DNA of 64,000 bases from Helianthus annuus (taxonomy: Eukaryota; Streptophyta; Magnoliopsida; Asterales; Asteraceae), in the NCBI RefSeq assembly GCF_002127325.2, contig NC_035443.2:118912251-118976250 (forward strand), in the 5' to 3' direction. Shown in pieces: positions 32,683-43,700 of the stretch (within the stretch, counting starts at the first letter, position 1; every line of letters starts with the position of its first letter). The notes below the pieces were generated by a model that was given only the letters and a program-made list of their open reading frames with translations, did not search any database and was not told the origin of the DNA. Position numbers and translations under genes: made by a program.

Positions 32683-35600
32683 GTAACACCCCGTGTTTTG
32701 AAAGTCAAAGTCAAAGCCAAGATTAAAGTCAAAGGAAGAAACGATTGCTAATTGCGATCTGTCACTCCTTGCTCAACTCCTGTTTTGACTTCTTTGACTT
32801 GTTGATGATCTAATTAATTAATCGCACTAGTTGTATTATGTGGAGTACATGTTAATAATCGAGGTTTAATCGCTATTTATCGCTTGTTTTATCGCTTTAT
32901 CTCTCATCGTATCGCAATCGCATTCGCAACCCAATTTATGCGTTCTGGATATTGTTTTACGTGTGTGTGCTATCTATGTGTTACTTGTACATGTTTATTT
33001 ATGTTTACGTTGTGGTGATTAATTGAAACGCAATCGCAACTCTGTCGCAATCGAATCGCAAACACTAACGTCAATTAATTATAATGATTGTATGTTAGAT
33101 ATAGTATTTGAGTGTTTATTATTAATCTATCGCATCGCTCACTCGAAACGCATCGCAACGCTCAACACGCGAATCAAAAGGACGAAACTCAACGCGCCAG
33201 ACACCAGGATCGAGTGGCCGCCCGATCAAGTGGCCGTCCGATCAGATTGCCATCCGATCGGACAGCCATCCGATCGGTGACCTATCCGATCCAAGTGCCC
33301 TTTCCCTTTTTGGCAACCTATAAATTCCCTCAATTGTCACATCATTTGTGATGTGACAGCTCTCTACTCGATCCAGCCGCACTTCAGCCTTCTTTCTCTC
33401 GATTTCTCGTGATTCTTGTAAGTTTTCAACCTAAATCTTGTACTTCTGTGATCTACACGCACTCCTTCATCTTTTTCAGCCTTGAATCTTAACTTTTAAC
33501 CGTGAAATCAACGGATTTGAGGTGTTCTAGGATGATGCCATCATGGAGTTCTTATAAACTTCGAGTATTGGCTTCATTCCACCAATAACAACTCAGATCT
33601 GAAGGATTTCCACAAGATTAAACAATGTTTTCGCATAGATCTACACATATTCATGGTGAAAAGGATTGAAAGAGGGTTTTCCAACTTTCTTTCAACTCTT
33701 TTACACTCAAAACCGATAGAATCGGAGCACATTCTGATCTTCTACTCCTTCTTAGTGATTTGTCGGGTCAAGATCTGATTCTATCAGAGAGACTACTGAT
33801 TTCGGGTGAAACATGAAAGACCATCTCGAACAGTTGACCGGTCGGACTAGGGTGATTCCTATTCGATCGGGTCACTTGATTCAAGATGTGGTTTCCGTTG
33901 TTTAGCACGTTGTCATATCATCTCGAACAATTCGCAAACTTAACAAATCTCCAAGTTAGCAACACGATCAGGTCACGGGACGGATTGTCGTCCGATCGGA
34001 TTGCCATCCGATCGGACAGTCACCCGATTGGATTACACTTGAAGGTTAACACTTAAACTTTTAATTGGATATCCAAAGGACTGAACGTTGAACGAATTGT
34101 CGTCCGATCGGATTGCCATCCGATCGAACGACCATCCGACCCTATGATGTTTGGACCTCAACACAAACAATTTTCAACCTGTTCCATAATCAATGGATCG
34201 CCACCCGATCGGATTGCAATCCAATTGAGTGACAATCCTGCTGTGAACTTGTTCTCACTAAGATTCCAACCAATCGGATCGCTACCCGATCGAACCGCCG
34301 TTCGATCGATCGACCTGAAGGGTAGAGATACTTATCTGTTTTTGAAATGCTACAACAAACACTCAAAGCCATCATACACAAACACATCCTTACCTAATGT
34401 GACATTCCACATCGGTTGTGAACGGGAACAAAGGCATCCTTATAAGGGGCTGGATACCTTCACCATCATGACGTGTTTTGAAAACCGTGAGGGGCGGACG
34501 CCGGGGGCGTGCTGGCCGCCAAAGCGGACAATATCATGGTGCGGTTACGCTGGGCTGTTACAGATGGTATCAGAGCCAGGGCCGGACCGGTGGTGCCAGG
34601 TCCTGCGAGGACGCTAGACCCCTTGAGGGGGGGGGGGTGGATTGTGACATTCCACATCGGTTGTGAAGGGGAACAAAGGTATCCTTATAAGGGGCTGGAT
34701 ACCTTCACCATCATGACGCGTTTTGAAAACCGTGAGGGGCGGACGCCGGGGGCATGCTGGCCGCCAAAGCGGACAATATCATGGTGCGGTTACGCTGGGC
34801 TGTTACACCTAACAAGATGACAATCTAATCGAATGGCCATCCGATCGGATTACCATCCGACACTTGGCATTTTGGCACCGCTTTACGCGACGCTTATCGT
34901 TTATGTTATCGTTAACTGTTCAGGCTAATCTCTCTCAGCGCTCCCTTCAATCCAAGAGAGTGTTTACTTGTTAAGCACAATCTGTGAGTATACTCGATCC
35001 TTTTTTGCTTTACGCACTTTTGAGTGTTACATACGTTATCTATATTCAAATCACATCAATCACACAATGCAAACACTATTTATACGCTAACCGTTATTGC
35101 ATGTTACGTGTTATTTGATGAATGCTTGTATGTTATGTTAACACAGTGATTGTTTCCTGACACCTTAGCAACGATAGTACTATAGTTTGGACTCAGCACC
35201 TGTCGTGGACAGGGGTTGTTAAGGGCTTTACTTCACGTGTCCCAGTGGGGATATGTGTTGCGCATTCTACAACTCGCAGTCACGTCTGTAGATATTCTCT
35301 GTCGATAACCTACTTGCCTTCACTTTGTACATGTTACATGCTGGTTATGCGTAAACTATTTCGAACTCTACTATGCTATATCAAACTTGTATGCTCACCT
35401 TTACACTATGTGTAGACCTTTATTTTAACGTATGTGACAGGTGTTTAGGATAATATCTGCTAGGATGCTGTGTTTTTCCTGCTTCTGTGGAACCAAGTAG
35501 GATGGAGTCTAGAAACAAAGACAATTTATTTATTTTGAATCTGAGTTGTCGGAACATGTTTTTGTTTCGAGAATATCTATTTCTGTAATAATTAGATTAC

Positions 35601-35727
35601 TCAATGGGTTATGGTGTGGGACATAATGTTAACTATTTGGTAATTTAGTCGTTATGGAATTTCTCTTGACAATCTATTTCGCTCAGTGCCATGCCCCGAT
35701 GTTTCTGTCATCGGTTGGGGTGTGACA
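32683..35727 (+). repeat. 3' LTR of element E (about 2.6 kb plus a TRIM insertion)
   Basis: It starts TGTAACACCCC and ends GGGGTGTGACA. TATA box TATAAATT at 33319-33326. ATCGCA/CGCAATCG words cluster at 32860-33180. CCGATCGGATTGCCATCCGA phrases recur at 33220-33300, 33975-34140, 34195-34320 and 34820-34860. Confidence 0.88.
34398..34807 (+). mobile_element. TRIM (miniature terminal-repeat retrotransposon) inside the LTR of E
   Basis: Two 165-bp LTRs (34398-34562 and 34643-34807) start TGTGACATTCC and end GCTGTTACA, with four differences. Between them lie a primer site TGGTATCAGAGCC (34565-34577) and a G-rich polypurine tract (34625-34640). The target duplication CCTAA is at 34393-34397 and 34808-34812. 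Complete, 410 bp, no coding capacity. The overall form matches widespread plant TRIMs. Confidence 0.95.
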
Positions 35728-36691
35728 GCGGATCAAGGTGTCGCCTGGTGACACGTTGTCGCGGCCCACGACTCGCACTCTCAAGGGGGTCGCTCCCCGC
35801 GAGAGACTTATAATATTCATTTTTGTTTGATTTTTATAAATATTAAGGTTATTAGGGTCCGCTTCTCGTATACAGCGTATATTAGGAACGTTTAGGGTTA
35901 TGTTAAGGGGTTTTAGGAGGGTTATTATATTTTATGTACAATTTTTTTGCCGCCTCATTATCAACAACAATGTGCACATATAAATCACTAATCCCTGAAA
36001 GTTCCCAAAATATCCAGAATGGTCAAGTGGTAAAAACCAGGTTGACTTTGTCTACGTACAAAGCACTAGTCAAAATTGACCCGCATAAGCTAATTGTATA
36101 CTCTTATTACAAGAATACAATAAAATTAAAACAAAATTATATGGAGAAAAATCAGGTGACTTTCAACTCATTTGACATCCTTTCAAATATTTTTTAATTG
36201 GCCTGTTTGAAATAAAACACAAATAATAAGTATCAAGACATTTTACCCCATTCTTGAGAACTAATAAATTCTGAATAAGGAGAGAAGCAAGCCCGTTCCT
36301 TTGGCATTGTTTGGCAACACATGCATTACTTTGGAAAGCTTTTGCAAAATCTCCTCCAATTAAGGGTTCCTTGATCTTATATGCTTGCTAGTATACTGGA
36401 ACTAGAAATAACTTACCCTTAGGTTCATTCCTGTTATTTCATTTGGGAGGCTTATTGATATAGATTTGGAGTCTTTACAACAACCTGATGCTCTCAATCA
36501 TGTGAAAATTGCAAAAAAAATCATTGTGAAAATGTATAACGATTGATGAAATTGAAAAACATAAAACAAACTTTATATAACTAAAGATATAGAAAGTTGG
36601 CACCAAGCTACCCGCAGTTGAAGTTGACATTTCTAGTTGAAAAGCTTGTTTAATAATCAAAATATTCATGTTTTTTTTTGAGTTTTGTATT
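35728..36691. other. No gene recognised
   Basis: AT-rich sequence after the LTR of E, with a GC-rich start (35728-35805). No domain, LTR terminus or RNA gene recognised. Confidence 0.5.
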
Positions 36692-37101
36692 TGTTAGTGC
36701 ACATTTTGTGTGTCTGTCACTATACGAATAGGCTAGATAGAGCGTGTGTTGAATATTGTATAGATAAGTGTTAGAAAGTTCGGGTTTGTATTGTAAATAT
36801 CCCTTCGTACGAAGCACAAGGGATACATGCTCAGTCGCACGAATGGCTTCATTCCATTCGTCCAAAGCTCCACTCGCACGAATGTGTTTGTCTATAAATA
36901 GGAGTTGTGAGTGAGAGCTGAGGTGAAGTTTTGGTTCCCATAGGGGAAATGCTGGAGGTATTTTCTCCAGCTTGTAAATGATGTAAACTCTTTCGGTATG
37001 AATGAAGCATTCAACTTATGGAGAATTTTTCTGCTTCTACTCTATTCTTAATAATAATATTCTACCGAATTAGTTCTATCTCATCCAAACTTCCGTCTAA
37101 C
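36692..37101 (+). repeat. Possible solo LTR
   Basis: It begins TGTTAGTGCAC and ends near CTAAC, with TATA box CTATAAATA at 36892-36900 and downstream AATGAA-type signals. The word TCGCACGAATG or TTCGTACGAA recurs at 36800-36885, as in other LTRs of the window. No convincing target duplication was found. Confidence 0.42.
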
Positions 37102-38047
37102 CCGTTGGATCCTGGACTCTCAGTATTTAAATCTGGAAATTTCCCATGTTTTGGGAATTTTGACTTAAATGTTTTTCGCTGCTTATTCTACGAAGATTAA
37201 AAATAATAGATCTTTGACTTAAATTTATGCAATGACGACTCAATGGTAAGACACCTGGATTTAGGGTCTTACAAGCCATTAGTCACATTACAGTCCGGGG
37301 AACAATCAGATAGATCTATTAAGTCTAGGCATGCTCCAATCCTGGTCTGTGAGACCCTGCGGCAGTGCTTTTGTGTCCAACAAGTCGCGTGGCACTATGG
37401 ATTTAGTGGCCCGGTACGACAGATAACATTGTCCAGGTTTGACTACAAGCTTATGAGGATACATGCATTAATGTCCTTGCAAAACATTAATAATCAACGA
37501 ATTTCATTGACACTATGTATATTGGTTTCTATACAAAGTTTATCAAATGTTTTAAAAGATTCATTTGTGACAAAACAAAATACGTGAACTCACCAACATT
37601 ATTGTTGACTTTTATATAACATGTATTTCAGGAAAGTAATGGACTTTGCATGGGTTGGACGTCAAAGCAAGAATGTCAAGACACGGTGCCATTTTGAGAG
37701 GGTTTGCCCCATATATATCGTCCTCGTGCAGAATATTGGTGTCAAAGCCTTGTTATTAAAAACTATATGTTTGTTGAAACATAGTTGTGAAACTCGAAAA
37801 ACTAGTGTTATGTTTGGGAACAAGATACTTTGATTTTGTATTATGATTTCAAGCATTGAATATATTTAGCATCGTTGTTTATTTAAATCATGTAGATGTT
37901 TACACTATCGTATGCTATGAAAACCTTTCATAATCAAACATTGGGCTTCCGCTATGAGCGGCTGCGATATAACCAGTGTAACCGACCGGTTCGTACCAGT
38001 ATCTAAAACATTGAGCATATACATTACCGGTTGTCTTTAAAGTTATA
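37102..38047. other. No gene recognised
   Basis: The short frames at 37243-37587 and 37621-37833 have no recognisable domain, and codon pattern does not support them. Confidence 0.5.
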
Positions 38048-38075
38048 CTAGTGCCCGCATGATGTGGCGGGTGTC
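38048..38075 (-). mobile_element. Possible Helitron 3' terminus
   Basis: On the minus strand a hairpin (CCCGC...GCGGG, plus 38054-38071) is followed by CTAG and a host T. The spacing from hairpin to CTAG is only two bases, shorter than usual, and the other end was not found. Confidence 0.33.
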
Positions 38076-38145
38076 ATCAGAGGCTCTTTTGGAGAGCACA
38101 TTTTTGGAGAGCATATCTAACCGAGCTGTCTTAAATATTGATTAT

Positions 38146-38178
38146 ATTATTATTATTGTTATTGTTGTTGTTGTTGTT

Positions 38179-38249
<71 letters not shown>

Positions 38250-38250
38250 G

Positions 38251-38305
<55 letters not shown>

Positions 38306-38322
38306 TTGTCGTTGTTGTTGTT
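38146..38322. repeat. Microsatellite: ATT/TTG then GTTGTC hexamers
   Basis: ATT and TTG triplets pass into about 20 units of GTTGTC with one GTTGTG variant. All frames here read as dipeptide or single-residue runs and are not genes. Confidence 0.95.
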
Positions 38323-38326
38323 TATT

Positions 38327-39490
38327 AGAGTAAAGTGCAATTTGCCACCCTCTGGTTTGGTCCAAATTGCATAATGACACACTACCTTCCATTTTTTGCG
38401 TAATGACACCTTGTGGTGGACATTTCATCACACTATGCACTAGTGGCGGAACTAGAAGAACAATTCAGAGGTATCCTATTTTTTTTACCGTTCACTCATA
38501 AAACAGAGAATTCTTTTTTTCCACACATTCAGTTGTCGATCCAGGTCTTTATTCGTATGGAGTCATAGTTTTAGATGCTTCAATTCCATACAAACGAACA
38601 TAAAAGTTTCTGACTCGATTCGGGTCCTAACATAAGTTTTTTGTATTATCTGATATGTACTAATAATTCATCATGAACTTTAATTGAGTAATTTATTAGT
38701 GTGCTTGAGGTTTTTTATTACTAAATAATCTCGACAATAAAGCATTTTTACGTGGTGAAAAATAGTATCTAGACATTTACATGTTTAAAAAATAACATAT
38801 AATTTATGATAAAATATTGTTATAAGTAGTAAGCTTCAAATAAAATAGAAAAAATTATAAATAAATAAACAATGAATTGATTAAATATATTACATGTAAT
38901 ATTGTAATATTGTAATATTGTAATAAAATGATAATAAGCGAAGTTAAATTGTAAGTAAAAAGTAAAATAGAAAAGAATTAACCCACGTGAGTTAGTTTCC
39001 AAATTTCAAGAAAGAGAAAAATAATTAAATAATAAACAATTACTTTTTGGATTTTTAAAAATGGGTCTTCTTCCTCAGGTTTGGTTTATTTCCAACTACA
39101 TTGATGCCTGAAAAGCTCTTTTCTTCCAAATATTTCATTTTCTTCTTCAACTCTCTCTTATATTACATTTTTAGAGGCATCCTAACATTTTTCAAAGGTA
39201 TCCGAATACATAAAATGGAGAAAAAATAAAAACTTTTACACTATGCTAAGAAAGTTGAGGGGTATCCCGGGCAACCCCTGACCACCATGTAGATCCGCCC
39301 CTGCAATGCACCCAAAACGTTAATTTCTGGACCCAACCACAAGGTGGCAAACTGCAATTTGGACAAAACCACATGGTTGTAGAATGTGATAAAATGTGCA
39401 CCACAGGGTGTCATTGTACAAAAAGAGGAAGGTAAGGTGTAATTATGCAATCTGGACCAAACCACAGGGTGGCAAATTGCACTTTACTCT
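38327..39490. mobile_element. MITE-like inverted-repeat element
   Basis: The ends are AGAGTAAAGTGCAATTTGCC and its complement, and the inverted similarity extends about 110 bases inward on each side (CACCCTCTGGTTTGGTCC versus CACCCTGTGGTTTGGTCC). There is no coding capacity. A second element (38440-39305) is nested inside. No clear target duplication was seen. Confidence 0.75.
38440..39305. mobile_element. Second element nested in the MITE
   Basis: CTAGTGGCGGAACTAG at one end and GTAGATCCGCCCCTGCA at the other are roughly inverted, and ATGCA flanks both sides (38435-38439, 39306-39310). AT-rich and non-coding. Resembles hAT-like non-autonomous elements in its terminal GGCGGA phrase; the class is uncertain. 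Confidence 0.5.
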
Positions 39491-40773
39491 TCTTCTAATT
39501 ATTATATATTTATAATATTTATTTTGTCTTTTTTCTTGAATATGACTTGTATGATGAATAAGTTTTCCTATGATCATTGATGTTTTGTATGATAATATAT
39601 AATTGTGCAAGGGAGTGTATTATAATACTGTTATCTGCAAAACAATAACAAGAGAGTTGCATTTGACTATAAGAATATCCATAGTTATACCAAAGGAAGT
39701 ATCTCTCTAAGCTTTTAGGTCCTTCACAGCTCATATGGCAGATCTGAAGAAATATTTCCATCAAGTGTCTGGACACCCAGTTGATTTGATCTAAGATACT
39801 TTCCAAACATGTTTGGTCCCCTATTATGCTAAAGAGTGTTGTCCAACAAGGAAAGAACATTCCAACTTTAGCCTCGACTTTGACTTTATCGTTGGCTATC
39901 TAATTCTTGAGTTAGGACCGATTTTAGGTCTTTGAGTATTCTCTTCTTGGAAGTTTTAAGTATCACATGCAACTCCAAGAAACTTCTATCTATGGTCTTT
40001 TGTGTTGTAGTTAATCATAAAATAGTAAGTATGAACTCGGAAACAATTTGAGGATCACATCCCTGACGAACTCTCGTGTAATAGAAAATTGGACCTCTTT
40101 AATTGATCTGTGTAACTCAAAACTATACAATATTGATTGATATGATGGCTCATTTGTTACATATCCAAAGTCATTTCATGTAAAGTTATTAATCTATCCA
40201 CGAGAAGGATGGTGGCTTCTAACACTTAGACACACCTAATAGGATTTCTGGCACAAAGATAACTTTCTAAACTTGGATAATGATTTCTCCATATAAACAT
40301 TTGAGTAAAAAGACCACATAATGGGATTTGAATTAGTGATATAAACGTTGTTGCATATTATCGTGGGTTATTCAAGCAAGACCATAACATTAGGCTAATT
40401 GGTTGTTGTAACCGGGCCACATTGTGTTTTCGATGGGCTTGAAGATAAGTGTGGGCCGCTTAGCCTCTTGTAAGAGTGCTAATCAATTTTTCTTTAAAAA
40501 AAAAGAATATACAAAGAGCATTAAGTATTAGCCTTTTCATTTATCGGATGCTAAAAATATATAACTATTGATATGTATGTATTAAAAAGATGAAGTTAAC
40601 AAATTATTCATCATTTTTTAAGCCAAGATGGAAAGCGCCTGTAAATCCTTAAAACTATTACAAGGTTAGTTTCTTGATCAAATTAACAAAGCACAAAGCT
40701 CATTTGGCCGCTCTTCACAATATTACTTCATCTTGACAGAAAGATTTCTTACAAATGGGCTTTTGCCTCTTGG
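39491..40773. other. 3' flank of the IDD gene
   Basis: No gene recognised. The stretch just below 40774 should include the IDD 3' untranslated region. I do not assign a poly(A) site. Confidence 0.5.
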
Positions 40774-43700
40774 TCAATGGTCCCAAATGGGCTTTTCGTG
40801 GGCTGAAGACTCCCCATGGATAAGTTGTTGAAAAGGATTCATTACTTGACTTGCTACATCAAACCCATTCAATTGTTGCTGTTGTTCTTGGATATTTAGT
40901 GGTCTTGATCCTCCAATGCCTAAGAAGTCAACCGTTAATGTGTCGCTACCGCCATGGCTGCCACCACCACCACCTAACATTGGCATGCTTTTAACGATAC
41001 CCGCATTGCCTCTACCCTGAAGGAAGATGGAGTTGTCATCATTTCTATCTTCGCGATTTTCAACATTCTTAACAAATCCATTACTTTGATCTCCTCCCAT
41101 TAACATTTCGCTATAAATTCCTATATCATTCATAACAGGATTATGGCCCGGCCCAAACATATCTTGTTGGTTGGGATTTTGGAAAAGATTGTATCCTTCA
41201 CTACTCTCATTTAATCCCACCATGGATGTTTGATTAGGTTGGACATGGAAGTTATCATAGGTATTAGCCCGTTGCATACCATAAGGCGATGTAGATCTTG
41301 GCCCGGGTGAACTGAGTTGATCTGGGCCAGTCATGCTTGTAACAAAACTCTTTTGCATCATTGGGGAATTAATCCCATTGCTTGCTGTAGCGCCCATTTG
41401 AGCTGCTTTCTGAAGCAAGGCCGTCGCGGACATATGGCCTGCGGGCCCAGAAAGCAGCCCTCCATCCTTATTTTCGTTTTGAAAGTACCCATAGCCCGAC
41501 GGACCATTTGGGGAGCTAAGTTGTAGCCCAGAAGATGATGATGATCCCCCTCTTGGGTTTCCAAGAAGGGTGCCTGAGCTACTAGAGAACATGCCACCAG
41601 ACATGTTCAATGGCTTGAATGGCATTGGAACTAGCTCTTGAGGAAGTGACTTGGTTTGGTTTTTAGGGTCATAATTGTTGAAATCCGGTAACCCAGTTAA
41701 CCCTTTGTTTCGAGATTCGTTTAACTTAGATGTCATTAGATGATCGTTAAGATGTTGAGGTTGTAACATTTCTTGGTTCACCTTGTTGTTTTCTTCGGCT
41801 AATGCATCACAAAACGCTCTGTGAGTTATAAAACTATCCCTCCTGCAAAGATACAAAAGCAAAAAAAATTCATTAATTCTATATGTAAATGGTTAGATAA
41901 AAGATTATGCTTTGGAAAACTAACGGTTTGGATCAACGATAAGCCTGGCAAAACGGGCAAGTCGGTGAGATGTCAAACTAGGTTCGGGTCGATTTTGAGC
42001 AAAATGGGTTCGGGTCAAATGGGCTGTTTTAAAAAAGCATCAACATGGTTTGATTATAAATGGGTTCTCACCAAAGTGAACTCGTGTTGTAATGAGTCTT
42101 TATAGGAAAGAAAAATATCAAAATAGGTTCACATGCTATATTTTATATATAAATAGTGGAGATCTTTGGTGTTAACCCATTTGGATTCGTTTTATGTTAG
42201 CAAGTTATATCAGAGTAACCCGTATCCAAATTGACCCGTTTTATTATTTGAGTGACCCAAATGAAGCCATACTCTTTTTTTATAAACTCAAATCAACCCA
42301 TTATTTGAAAAGTTGGTCATGGCTCATGGTTGCACCCATCACTTTCTAACTAACTAACGAACGAACGAGGAAGATCGAACCTAGAGAAGATAGTCCCACA
42401 ATCGCACTTATATTCACGAGTGCCACAAGTTTTTTGATGAGCCTTCCAGTCGGATTGAACCGCATATTTCTTTGAACACTTGTCACATTTCCATTTCTTT
42501 TCTCCATGTTTCCTGCTATAATGTTTCTTGATCCCTGTGAGATCACCTAGTGCTCGAGCCGGATTGTGATGAACACAAGATGGCTCGGGACACACATAGA
42601 CCCGTTTCCGGGCATCGGTGCTAGTTCGTTGCCTCAGTTTCCATGGAAGATTATGACCTCTTCGGTGCAATTGTAGGTTTTGGTCTCTTTGAAACCCTTT
42701 GTTGCAAATTTCACAAACAAATCTGTTTGTGGCCATCAGTGTTGTTGGTGATAATGCAATCACTTCTGCGGTAGGATCTGTGTAAAAAGAATATTAATTA
42801 CCATAAATTATATTTTTGCATTAATAGTCACTATACGTTTTATGGTATTTTGAATTTTTAATAGCAAAACTTTTCTATTTAAATTACGTGGCATGCCAAT
42901 TAAAGGAGGGAATATTCTAGTAGCTGATTGTGACACCCTCATTATTTTGAGAATGAGTCTATAAGACGATATAAATTAGGGTAAGCTAAAATACAGTTAA
43001 TTTGTTACATATAATAATAAAATAATTAAATAATAACTATAACGAAGACATGAATATATATATTTGTGGTAATTTTTAACTAATAATTCACTTTCAATAA
43101 AATAATTAAATACTAACTATAACGAAAACATGAATAATCTATATCTATACTTTGAGGGGTATTTTATGATACCTAAAAAATAAAAACTTTTTACCCTCTT
43201 TATTTATAAAAGACCCTTAAAATGAGGGTAGTTTGATCTTTTAAACAATATTTATTTTTTAGCCCCTCATCTTATTACATTTAAATCCCTGAGATTTTAA
43301 TAAAATTATAGATAATTAGTTACAATTCACCTCTACACAATAAACTTATAATTTTTTTACGTATTCTTTACATATCTTATAAACTATACGGTTTAAAAAA
43401 ATTCAAAGATAGCATGACGACCTACACATGTTATCGACGTTTCGGTAGTTGTCTTGTTCAATATCGACGCGTGGATTAAAAGGTACAAGTCAATAATGCT
43501 TAAATGTACAAGTAATTAATAATTGTGATCTAATGCGCCTAATTTACAAAGATGGGATCCATCTATGCAAGCAAAAACAAAAACAAAAACAAAAAGAATT
43601 AAAAGTACTGTAACATAAAATGAAGATATTATGTGTCGCATTTTATTTTATTAAAACGGCCTAACATCTATACCTAGATATATCTTATAAAAACTTAAAA

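Larger units (their letters stand above)
29892..35727 (+). mobile_element. Element E: Ty3/Gypsy chromovirus, 3' part
   Basis: It contains RT from just upstream of the conserved fingers, RNase H, integrase with C-terminal chromodomain, a polypurine tract (CTAGGGGAGGC, 32672-32682), and a 3' LTR with TGTAACACCCC/GGGGTGTGACA ends. The chromodomain places it among the chromoviruses, Tekay/Del-like in form. The 5' part should lie beyond F, left of the window. Confidence 0.85.

Noticed and set aside
34144..34820. Frames of 157 and 103 codons
   Set aside because: They cross TRIM LTRs and the LTR of E, with no domain or codon signal.
37243..37587. 114-codon frame near a possible solo LTR
   Set aside because: No recognisable family and an unremarkable composition.
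38059..38440. Valine, Asn-Asp and Gln-Arg run frames
   Set aside because: All are translations of the GTTGTC microsatellite.
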